A DNA stretch of 64,000 nucleotides from the NCBI GenBank assembly GCA_900548975.1, contig URMS01000008.1:1-64000 (forward strand). The letters are read 5' to 3'. A program made the position numbers and the translations under genes. This DNA is from an uncultured Porphyromonadaceae bacterium (GTDB taxonomy: Bacteria > Bacteroidota > Bacteroidia > Bacteroidales > Muribaculaceae). Positions 44,564 through 54,034 of the stretch are shown in pieces (position 1 is the stretch's first letter; the number at the start of each line of letters is the position of its first letter). Below the pieces are notes generated by a model that saw only the letters and a list, made by a program, of their open reading frames with translations, did no database searches and was not told the DNA's origin.

Positions 44564-46573
44564 ATGGATGTGACAATACCTATATTGATTCTGGCCATAC
44601 CGCTGTTTATGTTCGTCTTCCTCGGCCTGCTTGGCATGAAGATGACTCATAAACTGGCCGGCATCCTCGGCACTCTCGGCATGGGTACGGTGCTCGTGCT
44701 CTCCTATTACACCGCATTCCACTATTTCTTCAGCGGAGCGCCCGAATTCATCAATGCTGCCGGCGAACGCCTGCAGTATGTCGTGTTCAATCAGACATGG
44801 CTCGCGTTCACCGATAAACTCGTTATCCGTCTCGGCTTCCTGCTCGATCCTATATCGGCCATGATGCTTGTGGTTATCACCACTATCTCTTTCATGGTAC
44901 ATCTCTACAGCATGGGCTACATGCGCGACCACCACGGCGTGTACGAGCACGGTTTCCAGCGTTTCTACGCATTCCTGTCGCTCTTCAGCTTCTCGATGCT
45001 CGGCCTGGTTGTGGCTACCAACATCTTCCAGATGTACATCTTCTGGGAGCTTGTGGGTGCTTCGTCGTATCTGCTCATCGGTTTCTACTACATCAAACCG
45101 AGCGCTGTGTCGGCTTCCAAGAAAGCATTTATCGTCACCCGATTCGCTGATCTCGGCTTCCTTATCGGTATTCTGGTGCTGTCGTTCTACACCGGCACTT
45201 TCAACTTCACCGATCTCACTTCCGTGCCTGTCGAAGGCATGGCCGGTGTCTTCCAGGTGAATGAAGGCACTGCCGAGGGCATCCGCGCTCTCATCGCCAG
45301 TCATCCCGCTCCCGTCTTCATGGGCGGCTCGGTGCTCACATGGGCGCTTGTGCTTATCTTCATGGGCGGCATGGGTAAATCGGCCATGATGCCTCTGCAT
45401 ATATGGCTTCCCGACGCTATGGAAGGCCCCACTCCCGTATCGGCACTCATCCACGCCGCCACCATGGTTGTGGCTGGTGTATATCTTGTGGCCCGTCTCT
45501 TCCCGCTCTATCTGATGGAAGAAACATCGCTCAACATCATCACTGTCGTCGGCGCCCTCACAGCATTCTATGCCGCCATGGTCGCCTGCGCGCAGGTCGA
45601 CATCAAGCGTGTGCTCGCGTTCTCCACCATATCGCAGATCGCATTCATGATGGTGTCGCTCGGTGTGGCACGCCCCGAATTCCACCACGGACTGGGCTAT
45701 ATGGCCTCGATGTTCCATCTGTTCACACACGCTATGTTCAAGGCCCTGCTCTTCCTCGGTGCCGGCGCTCTCATCCACGCCATCGGCTCGAACGACTACA
45801 CCGCCATGCACGGCCTCCGCAAGTACATGCCCATCACACACTGGACATTCCTCATCGGATGTCTTGCCATTGCGGGTATCATACCGTTCTCCGGTTTCTT
45901 CTCCAAGGACGAAATCCTGAGCTCGTGCCTCGGCTACGACTGGGTGGCATACGTGTGGATGTCGGCAGTTGCCGGTCTCACCGCCTTTTACATGTTCCGT
46001 CTCTACTTCCTTATCTTTTGGTGGAAGGAACACAAAATTGAAGAAGGTCACCACGCACCACACGACCAGCCCTGGACCATGTCGCTGCCTCTTATCATCC
46101 TCGCAGCTATCTCGTGCGTGGCCGGCTTCATTCCCTTCGGCAATTTCGTTACCTGGAATGGCCACGCCTACGATTTCATGGCACACTTCGACTGGAGCGT
46201 CGCCGGCGTCAGCCTCGCTATCGCTGTAATCGGAATCGGTCTTGCTGCAAAAATGTACATGCGCGAGAATTCGCTCCCCGCGAAGTTCAAGAACGCCGTT
46301 CCGGCCCTCTGGGACTGGTGCTACCATCGCTTCTACTGGGACGAACTCTACATGTTCATCACTCATAAGATTATATTCAACGGCATCTGCCGTCCTCTGG
46401 CATGGTTCGACCGTCATATCATCGACGGTACCATGGATTCGTTCGCCACTGTCACCAACAAGGCATCCGAAGCCATCAAGCCTCTTCAGAGCGGTCAGAT
46501 TCAGATGTATGTATGGTGGTATCTCATCGGCGCCCTTCTGCTGGGTTCGATTACAGTACTTTGCCTCATCTGA
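44564..46573 (+). CDS. nuoL: NADH-quinone oxidoreductase subunit L
   Basis: A 669-residue antiporter-like proton-pumping subunit. Motifs: FYAFLSLFSFSMLGLVVATNIFQMYIFWELVGASSYLLIGFYY, KSAMMPLHIWLPDAMEGPTPVSALIHAATMVVAGVYLVARL, and the discontinuous helix 12 region. The C-terminal part should include the long lateral helix and the final membrane helix that ends the protein. Confidence 0.98.
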   Translation: MDVTIPILILAIPLFMFVFLGLLGMKMTHKLAGILGTLGMGTVLVLSYYTAFHYFFSGAPEFINAAGERLQYVVFNQTWLAFTDKLVIRLGFLLDPISAMMLVVITTISFMVHLYSMGYMRDHHGVYEHGFQRFYAFLSLFSFSMLGLVVATNIFQMYIFWELVGASSYLLIGFYYIKPSAVSASKKAFIVTRFADLGFLIGILVLSFYTGTFNFTDLTSVPVEGMAGVFQVNEGTAEGIRALIASHPAPVFMGGSVLTWALVLIFMGGMGKSAMMPLHIWLPDAMEGPTPVSALIHAATMVVAGVYLVARLFPLYLMEETSLNIITVVGALTAFYAAMVACAQVDIKRVLAFSTISQIAFMMVSLGVARPEFHHGLGYMASMFHLFTHAMFKALLFLGAGALIHAIGSNDYTAMHGLRKYMPITHWTFLIGCLAIAGIIPFSGFFSKDEILSSCLGYDWVAYVWMSAVAGLTAFYMFRLYFLIFWWKEHKIEEGHHAPHDQPWTMSLPLIILAAISCVAGFIPFGNFVTWNGHAYDFMAHFDWSVAGVSLAIAVIGIGLAAKMYMRENSLPAKFKNAVPALWDWCYHRFYWDELYMFITHKIIFNGICRPLAWFDRHIIDGTMDSFATVTNKASEAIKPLQSGQIQMYVWWYLIGALLLGSITVLCLI

Positions 46574-46616
46574 TAAGTTCCTTACAGTGCAATTAACAGA
46601 AAAACAGTAAAGTAAG

Positions 46617-48143
46617 ATGCTTTCCAACATATTGATTTACTTCGTGGTGATTCCGCTGCTCATGCTCGGCGGTCTTGCCCTGTGCCGGAATATCCGTCAG
46701 ATCCGCGCGGTGGCTGTAATCGGCTCCCTCGCCCTTACCGCCCTGTCGGTCTACCTTCTGGTCGATTTTCTGGCCCTCCGTGAAGCCGGAGAGAACGCTC
46801 CGATGCTCTTCGTTGATTCCTGGACATGGTTCGAGCCTCTCAACATCCACCTTGCCGTGGGTGTCGACGGCATCTCGGTGGCCATGCTCCTGCTTTCGTC
46901 GATAATAGTACTTGCCGGTTCCTTCGCATCGTGGACCATAGCTCAGCCCAAGGCTTTCTTCCTGTGGCTGATTCTGCTGTCGACCGGTGTGTTCGGCTTC
47001 TTTATCTCTATCGACCTCTTCACCATGTTCATGTTCTATGAGGTGGCTCTTATCCCGATGTACCTTCTCATCGGCGTGTGGGGCTCGGGCCGCAAGAACT
47101 ACTCGGCAATGAAGCTTACCCTGATGCTCATGGGCGGCTCTGCATTCCTCATGCTCGGCCTCATCGGCATCTACTACCACTCGGCTCCCGAGGGCGGACA
47201 GCTGACATGGAACATCCTCGAGATCGCCCGCAACGGTGCCATCTCGCATGGTTGGCAGACATTCCTCTTCCCGATGACATTCGTCGGCTTCGGTGTCCTC
47301 GGCGCCATGTTCCCCTTCCATACCTGGAGCCCCGACGGCCATGCCTCGGCTCCTACGGCAGTGTCGATGCTCCACGCCGGCGTGCTTATGAAGCTCGGTG
47401 GCTACGGATGCTTCCGTGTGGCCATCTACCTCATGCCTCAGGCAGCTCACGAGCTTTCGTATATCTTCCTTATCCTCACAGGTATCTCGGTGGTATACGG
47501 CGCCTTCTGCGCATGCGTCAAGACCGACCTCAAGTACATCAACGCCTACTCTTCGGTGTCGCACTGCGGTCTGGTGCTTTTTGCCATCCTCATGCTCAAC
47601 ACCACAGCCATGACGGGCGCTATCATGCAGATGCTCTCGCATGGTCTTATGACAGCACTCTTCTTCGCACTCATCGGTATGATCTACGGCCGTACACACA
47701 CCCGCGAAATCACACAGATGGGCGGCATGATGAAGATTCTGCCTTACCTCTCGGTATGCTACGTCATAGCCGGTATGGCTTCGCTCGGTCTTCCCGGTCT
47801 CTCGGGCTTTGTGGCTGAAATGACAGTGTTCGTAGGCTCCTTCCAGGCAGGTATGGCCAACTATCTCGCCGGCGAAGGCTCGCTCCGACTGGTATTCACC
47901 CTGGTGGCCTGCTGCTCGATCGTTATCACCGCTGTCTACATCCTCCGTGTGGTAGGCAAGCTCCTCTTCGGCCCGGTCTACGATGAGCATCACCTCACAC
48001 TCACCGACGCCACATGGTGGGAACGCCTTGCCACAGCTACCCTCATAGTATGCGTGGCAGGTATCGGCTGCTTCCCCAACTTCTTCAATAATCTGATTAA
48101 AGCCACCTTCACGCCCGAAATATTCTCGGTGCTCGGCATGTAA
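46617..48143 (+). CDS. nuoM: NADH-quinone oxidoreductase subunit M
   Basis: A 508-residue antiporter-like subunit. Motifs: FYEVALIPMYLLIGVWGSGRKNYSAMKL, FPFHTWSPDGHASAPTAVSMLHAGVLMKLGGYGCFR and DLKYINAYSSVSHCGLV. It lies 43 bases after nuoL. Confidence 0.98.
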   Translation: MLSNILIYFVVIPLLMLGGLALCRNIRQIRAVAVIGSLALTALSVYLLVDFLALREAGENAPMLFVDSWTWFEPLNIHLAVGVDGISVAMLLLSSIIVLAGSFASWTIAQPKAFFLWLILLSTGVFGFFISIDLFTMFMFYEVALIPMYLLIGVWGSGRKNYSAMKLTLMLMGGSAFLMLGLIGIYYHSAPEGGQLTWNILEIARNGAISHGWQTFLFPMTFVGFGVLGAMFPFHTWSPDGHASAPTAVSMLHAGVLMKLGGYGCFRVAIYLMPQAAHELSYIFLILTGISVVYGAFCACVKTDLKYINAYSSVSHCGLVLFAILMLNTTAMTGAIMQMLSHGLMTALFFALIGMIYGRTHTREITQMGGMMKILPYLSVCYVIAGMASLGLPGLSGFVAEMTVFVGSFQAGMANYLAGEGSLRLVFTLVACCSIVITAVYILRVVGKLLFGPVYDEHHLTLTDATWWERLATATLIVCVAGIGCFPNFFNNLIKATFTPEIFSVLGM

Positions 48144-48166
48144 ACCTCCCAAAGGAATAAATTGCA

Positions 48167-49645
48167 ATGGATTATTCTCAATTTTTAGCTATGAAGCAGG
48201 AAATAGGCCTCCTGGTTGTGTTCCTGCTGGTATTCCTCTACGACACATTCATGCCGAAGCAGACCCAGAAAGGTCTTCCGGTGTTCACTGTAGTGCTCAT
48301 GCTGCTTCTCACGGCTGCCGGCTTCTGCTGCCACTGCCTCGGAGCCGCCGGCGACACTACCGCCTTTGCCGGCATGTATCAGACAGGTGCTGTCATAGCC
48401 GCCATCAAGGGCATCCTCAATATCGGTGTCGTAATAGTACTCATCCAGTCGATCAAGTGGGCTAACAGCGACTCCATGATCATGCGCCGCGGCGAGTTCT
48501 ACGAACTTCTGCTCGTCACTCTCTTCGGCATGTACCTCATGATTTCGGCCCGTCACTTCCTGCTCTTCATCATCGGTCTCGAAAGCGCATCGCTGCCTCT
48601 GGCTGCCATGGTCGCTCTCGACAAGAACCGCTACGAGAGCCACGAGGCTGCCGTGAAGTATATCCTCACCGCCGTCTTCTCGTCGGCAGTGTTCATGCTC
48701 GGTCTGTCGTTTGTCTACGGCCTCACCGGTTCCCTCTACTTCGAGAACATCTACTTCGCCCTCACAAGCAAACTCAGCGTGATGCTTGTTGCCGCCATCG
48801 CCTTCGTAATCGCAGGCATCGGCTTCAAACTCTCTCTGGTTCCCTTCCATCTCTGGACAGCCGATGTATACCAGGGAGCGCCCACTTCGGTCACTTCCTA
48901 CCTCTCGGTTATCTCCAAGGGCGCGACAGCGTTCGCCTTCCTTGTAGTGATGGCCCAGGTGTTCGGTGCTATCTACAGCAATGTGTGGGAATGGATGCTT
49001 TACGCGCTCATCATACTCACAATTACCGTGGGTAACCTCTTCGCAATCCGTCAGCGCAACATGAAGCGCTTCCTGGCGTTCTCGTCGATTTCGCAGGCCG
49101 GCTACATTATGCTCGGCGTGATAGCGTTCAATGCCATGGGCGTGGCAGCGCTGATGTACTATGTGCTCGTATACATCTTCTCCAACCTCGCCGCTTTCGG
49201 GGTTATCGGCGCTATCGAGAACGCTACCGGCAAGGTGAGCATGGACGATTACCGCGGTCTCCACAAGACCAATCCCCGTCTTGCTTTCTGCATGATGCTC
49301 GCAATGTTCTCGCTTGCAGGTATTCCTCCCTTCGCTGGCTTCTTCTCTAAGTTCTTCATCTTCACCGGTGCTATCAATCAGGGCAGCGTGGCCATCTACG
49401 TGCTTGTGCTCATCGCCCTCATCAACACCATCATATCGCTCTACTACTACCTGCTGGTAGTAAAGGCTATGTATATATCGGAAGATGACTGCACAATCGC
49501 CCGCTTCAAGTCGGCCGGTTCCGAGCGTCTGGGTCTCTTTATCACAGTCGCCGGCATCCTGCTGCTGGGTATTGTAAGCTGCTGCTACAGCTCCCTGCTC
49601 GACATCACGGCGATAAGCCCGATGCAGATGTATTTCATACACTAA
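48167..49645 (+). CDS. nuoN: NADH-quinone oxidoreductase subunit N
   Basis: A 492-residue antiporter-like subunit. Motifs: GLESASLPLAAMVALDKNRYESHEAAVKYILTAVFSSAVFMLGLSFVYG, VPFHLWTADVYQGAPTSVTSYLSVISKGAT and MKRFLAFSSISQAGYIMLGV. Last gene of the superoperon; a strong terminator follows 29 bases after its stop codon. Confidence 0.98.
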   Translation: MDYSQFLAMKQEIGLLVVFLLVFLYDTFMPKQTQKGLPVFTVVLMLLLTAAGFCCHCLGAAGDTTAFAGMYQTGAVIAAIKGILNIGVVIVLIQSIKWANSDSMIMRRGEFYELLLVTLFGMYLMISARHFLLFIIGLESASLPLAAMVALDKNRYESHEAAVKYILTAVFSSAVFMLGLSFVYGLTGSLYFENIYFALTSKLSVMLVAAIAFVIAGIGFKLSLVPFHLWTADVYQGAPTSVTSYLSVISKGATAFAFLVVMAQVFGAIYSNVWEWMLYALIILTITVGNLFAIRQRNMKRFLAFSSISQAGYIMLGVIAFNAMGVAALMYYVLVYIFSNLAAFGVIGAIENATGKVSMDDYRGLHKTNPRLAFCMMLAMFSLAGIPPFAGFFSKFFIFTGAINQGSVAIYVLVLIALINTIISLYYYLLVVKAMYISEDDCTIARFKSAGSERLGLFITVAGILLLGIVSCCYSSLLDITAISPMQMYFIH

Positions 49646-49674
49646 CTACAAGCACATATTCAACCATCAAGTGG

Positions 49675-49709
49675 AAGTGCCGCGGAATTTGCCCGCGGCA
49701 CTTTTTTTC
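49675..49709 (+). terminator. Terminator of the nuo-atp superoperon
   Basis: Perfect 11-base stem AAGTGCCGCGG/CCGCGGCACTT around a 7-base loop, followed by a further run of T. It is the first strong intrinsic terminator noticed since the promoter at 32319. Confidence 0.92.
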
Positions 49710-49765
49710 TGTGATTTTGGTACCTATCGCGATGATACGGTTACTTCGCTGCGCGTGCCGAATGG

Positions 49766-49773
49766 TAATTTTG
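49766..49773 (+). promoter_or_regulatory. Promoter of the small ORF at 49791
   Basis: TAATTTTG lies 17 bases before the ATG. Confidence 0.55.
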
Positions 49774-49790
49774 CAGTATAAAACGATGAT

Positions 49791-50021
49791 ATGGAAAGCA
49801 AGATTGTTCTGCCGCAAGGACTGTGCCGCGAAGAGGTCATCGACTATCTGTCGGCTCGATATTCCACAACTCCCGCCTGTCTCATACGCCGATATCTGCA
49901 GCAGGAGGGAATAATGGCATGCGACGCGGATATGCCGCTGGCATTTTCACTCCGCGACAACGAGATAAGCATACTCCGCGACATGGGTGTGCGGCCTACA
50001 ACACTCGAATTCGCTGATTAG
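49791..50021 (+). CDS. Small cytoplasmic protein of unknown function
   Basis: A 76-residue protein with no signal peptide or membrane segment. It is mixed alpha/beta with a basic helix (EEVIDYLSARY...LIRRYLQQEG) and an acidic C-terminus (DNEISILRDMG...). The family is not recognised. A promoter motif is present and it ends 16 bases from the convergent helicase gene. Codon use looks coding. Confidence 0.6.
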   Translation: MESKIVLPQGLCREEVIDYLSARYSTTPACLIRRYLQQEGIMACDADMPLAFSLRDNEISILRDMGVRPTTLEFAD

Positions 50022-50037
50022 CCCTCTTCCGGAGCAT

Positions 50038-52524
50038 TCAGAGGCGCCGGGAGCTTTCTTCGCGGGCTTCGGCTGCGGTGCGGTCGGGCGGAAGGACCTC
50101 GAAGCCTTGCAGAATATCATCGAGCATGCTGCTGTCTCCCCATGGCGAGCGGCCGACACAGAGCCGCCTGCGGGCGCGCGAGAAAGCCACATAGAGCAAG
50201 CGTGCATAGTCTGTTGCCGAGGCCGGGTGCGACGATGCATCGAGCAGAATCACATTGTCCATCTCGAGTCCTTTGGCCTTGTGGACGGTCATTACCGACA
50301 GGCGTTCGTCCACGATACCGTTGGCGAGAAGATCGGACTCGTTGAATGAACTCAGTTCGGCAAAATGGTTTTCCAGCTGAGTCTTCAGGTCGGGCTCGCT
50401 GTCTCTGTCCACTACAAGACGGTCGATCATCTCCAGAAAATATGTTAAATGCCTTATTTCGCCTATGTATCGCTCGTTGCTGAAGTATCTGCGAGCCTCG
50501 GCAAGGGCCTCTGTAAGCGAGCCGCCGGGCTGTAGCGTACGACTTGTCCATGCGGCATGGAAATCGCCGTAGGCGCTCGCAAAACGCGCGGCAGCACGCC
50601 GTACGTTGGTGTTGTCCCTTATCTTTGCCTGTCGCGTAAGTTGCCTCCGGGCCGGCGGAAGCAGTGCCGACATCAGCGCCACTGTCGCGGAAACGTCGTC
50701 GATGGCGTTGTGGCTGTTGACGCCGTCGAGACCCAGTACATCGATAAGCGTCTCGAGCCGATGCGATACAAGTGCGGGCATAAGCAGACGTGCCACAAGG
50801 AGAGTGTCGATATTCCTTGCGTCTTCGCCTAAGGCCGCAGGAGTGCATTCGGGGCAATAGCGTGCATAGTTGTACCGCAGGATGGCCGCATCGAAAGCAA
50901 GATTATGGCCTGCGAGAATGGCGCCGTCGCCGACGAAACCGGCAAATTCTCGCAGGGCGTCGGGCGCCTCGAGCAATTGGGCATGTGCATAAGCCTCTTT
51001 CATCGGGTTGACCGTACCGTTGGCCAGGAAGCGCGGTATAGTGCGGTCGGTGCGTATGTAGGCACAGAAACGGCCGCCGGGTACTTGAGCACCTCCGCGT
51101 ATCTTTATGGCGGCGATCTGTATGACATCGTCGCGGAACACGTCGAGCCCCGTCGTCTCGGTATCGAGGACTACTATGGTGCGTCCGGCATCCTCGTAGG
51201 CTCCGGCAAAGCGCTCTATAGCCGTCGGGCTGTCGATAGCGAGCAGCTCATTGCCTGCCATGGCGCTTTCGCGGAGCAGATTCATGAGCTGCCGGGCGCC
51301 GGCAAGTGTCTTCACAGAGCGTGTCTGATAGAGCAGGCGAGCCCATTCCTGGTGCCGTGTGGGCCGCTGTATCACCGCCAGGTGCGCCATAATAGTTTTC
51401 AATGCCGCCTGATGGAACATGTCGGGCCGCGACACATGGAAAAACTCCATGCCGTGGCCCGCAAGCATATCGGCCATTGCCTGTCCCTGGCGGTTGGTGT
51501 GTACAAGGATAGCCACATTCTCGTCCGGATACTCCGCCAGGAGCCTGCGGGCGTGAGAGGCCGCCATGAGAAGGAGCGTGTTGGCATCGCCGGTCCATGT
51601 GAGCAACGGCCCGTCTGCCTCATGTCTGCATACGGCTTTGGGGAGAAAGTCGGCACTTATGCCAAGGTGTTGCATGGCTATGCGGTTGCACACGCTCACA
51701 AGATAGTCGGGCGAACGGTAGTTGCGTTGCAGCCGCAGTATGCGCGATCCGCATTGTTCCTTCACTATATCGAGAGCGCGGCCTCCGGCTCCGAGAAAAC
51801 CGAAGATGGCCTGCTGCTCGTCGCCCAGATATAAGGCCGTGCGGCGTCCGTGCACACATACGGCATCGATAATCGCCAGTTGCAGAGGCGTCATGTCCTG
51901 AACCTCGTCTACCTGAAGCCATGTGAATCCTGTCATGGCCATAGTGTCGGCTCCGGTGCCCAACAGCGCGGTATAGGTCATACGCAGGATGTCGTCGTAG
52001 TCTACCAGGCGGTTGTTTTCCTTGAAGCGGATATAGCTTTCGATACGCTCATAGTCGCTTTCCGACGGATAGCTTTTCGGACGGCGAATCACGCTGTCGG
52101 GATGATCGTTTTCGAGCTGATACACATAGGCCGCCTTGTCGAGGAATTCCTTGATTTCCGCTTGTGTTTCCATGCCGAACGACGATGCGAGATAGGCCCG
52201 GACGTCCTCTTCGTCGAAAACGGAGGTATCGGGGCTAATCAGCCTGTTGGCATGCAGGAAACGGAAACAGAAACTGTGGATATTGCCGATGAACAGACCC
52301 TGCGGAGACGATCCGAGATAGTCGTGGACGCGCCGGGCCATCTCGCGTGCGGCACGGTTGGTGAAGGTGAGGCACAGCATCTCGCCGAACGGCACGCCGT
52401 ACACCGTGTTGGCATGAAAGACACGCCGGGCAAGGATGTGGGTTTTGCCACATCCCGGCCCGGCGAGAAGCAGAGCGGAGCAATCGCGCAGTTCTACAGC
52501 CTTGAGCTGATGGTTGTCGATCAT
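50038..52524 (-). CDS. UvrD-type helicase with embedded DEDDh 3'-5' exonuclease domain
   Basis: An 828-residue SF1A protein. Helicase motifs: Walker A AGPGCGKTH (21-29), motif II VDEVQD (205-210), motif III LGDEQQAIFGF (233-243), QRNYRS (266-271), motif V VHKAKGLEMDNV (about 745) and motif VI YVAFSRARRRL (about 785). Between motifs IV and V, at about residues 449-625, lies a complete DEDDh exonuclease: Asp454 and Glu456 (VLDTETTGL), Asp545 (GHNLAFDAA), His605 and Asp610 (SHNAIDD). It is the last gene of the peptidoglycan-salvage operon, its ATG overlapping the stop of the SGNH gene. It likely acts in DNA repair or processing; its reason for being in this operon is unknown. Confidence 0.9.
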   Translation of the reverse strand: MIDNHQLKAVELRDCSALLLAGPGCGKTHILARRVFHANTVYGVPFGEMLCLTFTNRAAREMARRVHDYLGSSPQGLFIGNIHSFCFRFLHANRLISPDTSVFDEEDVRAYLASSFGMETQAEIKEFLDKAAYVYQLENDHPDSVIRRPKSYPSESDYERIESYIRFKENNRLVDYDDILRMTYTALLGTGADTMAMTGFTWLQVDEVQDMTPLQLAIIDAVCVHGRRTALYLGDEQQAIFGFLGAGGRALDIVKEQCGSRILRLQRNYRSPDYLVSVCNRIAMQHLGISADFLPKAVCRHEADGPLLTWTGDANTLLLMAASHARRLLAEYPDENVAILVHTNRQGQAMADMLAGHGMEFFHVSRPDMFHQAALKTIMAHLAVIQRPTRHQEWARLLYQTRSVKTLAGARQLMNLLRESAMAGNELLAIDSPTAIERFAGAYEDAGRTIVVLDTETTGLDVFRDDVIQIAAIKIRGGAQVPGGRFCAYIRTDRTIPRFLANGTVNPMKEAYAHAQLLEAPDALREFAGFVGDGAILAGHNLAFDAAILRYNYARYCPECTPAALGEDARNIDTLLVARLLMPALVSHRLETLIDVLGLDGVNSHNAIDDVSATVALMSALLPPARRQLTRQAKIRDNTNVRRAAARFASAYGDFHAAWTSRTLQPGGSLTEALAEARRYFSNERYIGEIRHLTYFLEMIDRLVVDRDSEPDLKTQLENHFAELSSFNESDLLANGIVDERLSVMTVHKAKGLEMDNVILLDASSHPASATDYARLLYVAFSRARRRLCVGRSPWGDSSMLDDILQGFEVLPPDRTAAEAREESSRRL

Positions 52525-53189
52525 TCAGCTACGAATGGTCTTATGACAGTGCCCCAGATGCTGTAGCCTTCGGGTTTGAGATGGAGCCCGTCGGAAGTGA
52601 GCTCGCTGCGCAGATTGCCTTCGTTGTCGGTGAAGAGAGGGTAGAGGTTTATCCATGTCACATCCAGCGACGGCGCCATGGCGGCAAGGATGGTGTTGAT
52701 CTGACGCACCACAGTTTCCTTGTCGCGGATACGGCTGTAGCGGCCGAATGAATTGTTGATGGGCAGCAGGGACTGCAGGTACACTTTCGTGCCTGGGCTT
52801 TCCAGGTGTATGCGACGCACCACGCGGGCTATCGACATAGCTACCGAGTCGGCGGGTATGGCGTGGCTCACATCGTTGACACCGCAAAGCAGGAAAATCT
52901 TCGACGGCTTGCCGTCGGTGACATCGGTGAGGCGTTCGTCGATACCTTCGGCCGTATCGCCGATTATTCCGCGGTTCACCACGTCGGGCACTCCGGTGAG
53001 AGCTGCCCAGTCGCCGCCTTCGGTCTGGCTGTCGCCCAGGAATACTATAGAGCCGGGTTTCACACCTTCCTGTTTGAACATGGCGGCGCGTTCCAAATAG
53101 TGCGGGGTCGGTTCCTCCTTGGGCAGACGGGCCTGGGCCGAGAGCAGTCCGGCGCCTATGAGCGCGCACATGACGATAGCTTTTTTCAT
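52521..53189 (-). CDS. Exported SGNH/GDSL hydrolase
   Basis: A 222-residue protein starting at MKKAIVMCALIGAGLLSAQA, a signal peptide; longer in-frame readings overlap murQ and were rejected. SGNH blocks: I FLGDSQTEGGDW (nucleophile Ser), II NRGIIGDTAEG, III LLCGVNDVS, V SDGLHLKPEGY (Asp-His). This family removes acyl groups from carbohydrates and lipids. In this operon, removal of O-acetyl groups from MurNAc or platelet-activating-factor-like ester hydrolysis is possible; the first fits the context best. Overlaps murQ and the helicase gene by four bases each. Confidence 0.92.
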   Translation of the reverse strand: MKKAIVMCALIGAGLLSAQARLPKEEPTPHYLERAAMFKQEGVKPGSIVFLGDSQTEGGDWAALTGVPDVVNRGIIGDTAEGIDERLTDVTDGKPSKIFLLCGVNDVSHAIPADSVAMSIARVVRRIHLESPGTKVYLQSLLPINNSFGRYSRIRDKETVVRQINTILAAMAPSLDVTWINLYPLFTDNEGNLRSELTSDGLHLKPEGYSIWGTVIRPFVAE

Positions 53190-54016
53190 GCCTCTTCGTG
53201 TTCGTGTCCGCGATAGGAGTCGACGGCCTTTTTCACCGAGCCGTGCATCAGGAGCAGGCGTTTGGCCTCGTCGTAGGGCAGAGCGAGCTCTTCGACGATC
53301 ATGCGTGTGCCGCGGTCCACGAGTTTGGCGTTGGACAGCTGCATGTTCACCATCTTGTTGCCTTTTACGCGGCCCATCTTTATCATCACCGATGTGGTGA
53401 TCATGTTGCATATCATCTTCTGGCCTGTACCGCTCTTCATGCGGGAGCTGCCGGTGACGTATTCGGGTCCTACGATCATTTCGATGGCGATGTCGGCGGC
53501 CTCGCTCACGGGAGCATCGGGATTGGAGGTGATGGCGGCGGTGAGAATGCCGTGACGGCGGCATTCCTCGAGGGCGCCGATTACATAAGGCGTGGTACCG
53601 GAGGCAGCGATGCCAATGACGGTGTCCTTATCGTTGATATCGAATTTCTCGAGGTCTTTCCAGCCTTGTTTGGTGTCGTCCTCGGCGTTTTCAACAGGAT
53701 TGCGCAGGGCGGTGTCGCCGCCAGCGATGAGGCCGATCACCCACGAGGGATCCATGCCGAATGTAGGAGGAATCTCGGAGGCATCGAGCACGCCGAGACG
53801 GCCCGATGTGCCGGCGCCTATGTAGAATATGCGGCCGCCGCGCTTCATGCGGGGCACTATCTCGCTTACCAGTTTTTCGATGGCGGGAAGGGCTTTCTCC
53901 ACTGCGAGAGCCACTTTCTTGTCTTCGGTGTTGATGTCGTGCAGGATTTCTCCTACCGATTTCTTCTCCAGATCGTTGTAGAGCGAGGATTGTTCGCTTA
54001 TCTTGACAAAAGCCAT
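53186..54016 (-). CDS. murQ: N-acetylmuramic acid 6-phosphate etherase
   Basis: A 276-residue SIS-domain enzyme that splits MurNAc-6-phosphate into GlcNAc-6-phosphate and D-lactate. Landmarks: FYIGAGTSGRLGVLDASEIPPTFGM, with the Glu that corresponds to the catalytic residue in the DASE segment; NPVENAEDD, with the second Glu; and GPEYVTGSSRMKSGTGQKMICNMI. The final part is the usual helical cap. It lies 18 bases after the kinase gene. Confidence 0.96.
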   Translation of the reverse strand: MAFVKISEQSSLYNDLEKKSVGEILHDINTEDKKVALAVEKALPAIEKLVSEIVPRMKRGGRIFYIGAGTSGRLGVLDASEIPPTFGMDPSWVIGLIAGGDTALRNPVENAEDDTKQGWKDLEKFDINDKDTVIGIAASGTTPYVIGALEECRRHGILTAAITSNPDAPVSEAADIAIEMIVGPEYVTGSSRMKSGTGQKMICNMITTSVMIKMGRVKGNKMVNMQLSNAKLVDRGTRMIVEELALPYDEAKRLLLMHGSVKKAVDSYRGHEHEEA

Positions 54017-54034
54017 TGTATTATAGAATTGTTT

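Noticed and set aside
44555..49642. Long minus-strand frames opposite nuoL, nuoM and nuoN
   Set aside because: His/Glu/Cys-rich antisense shadows of membrane protein genes, with no domains.
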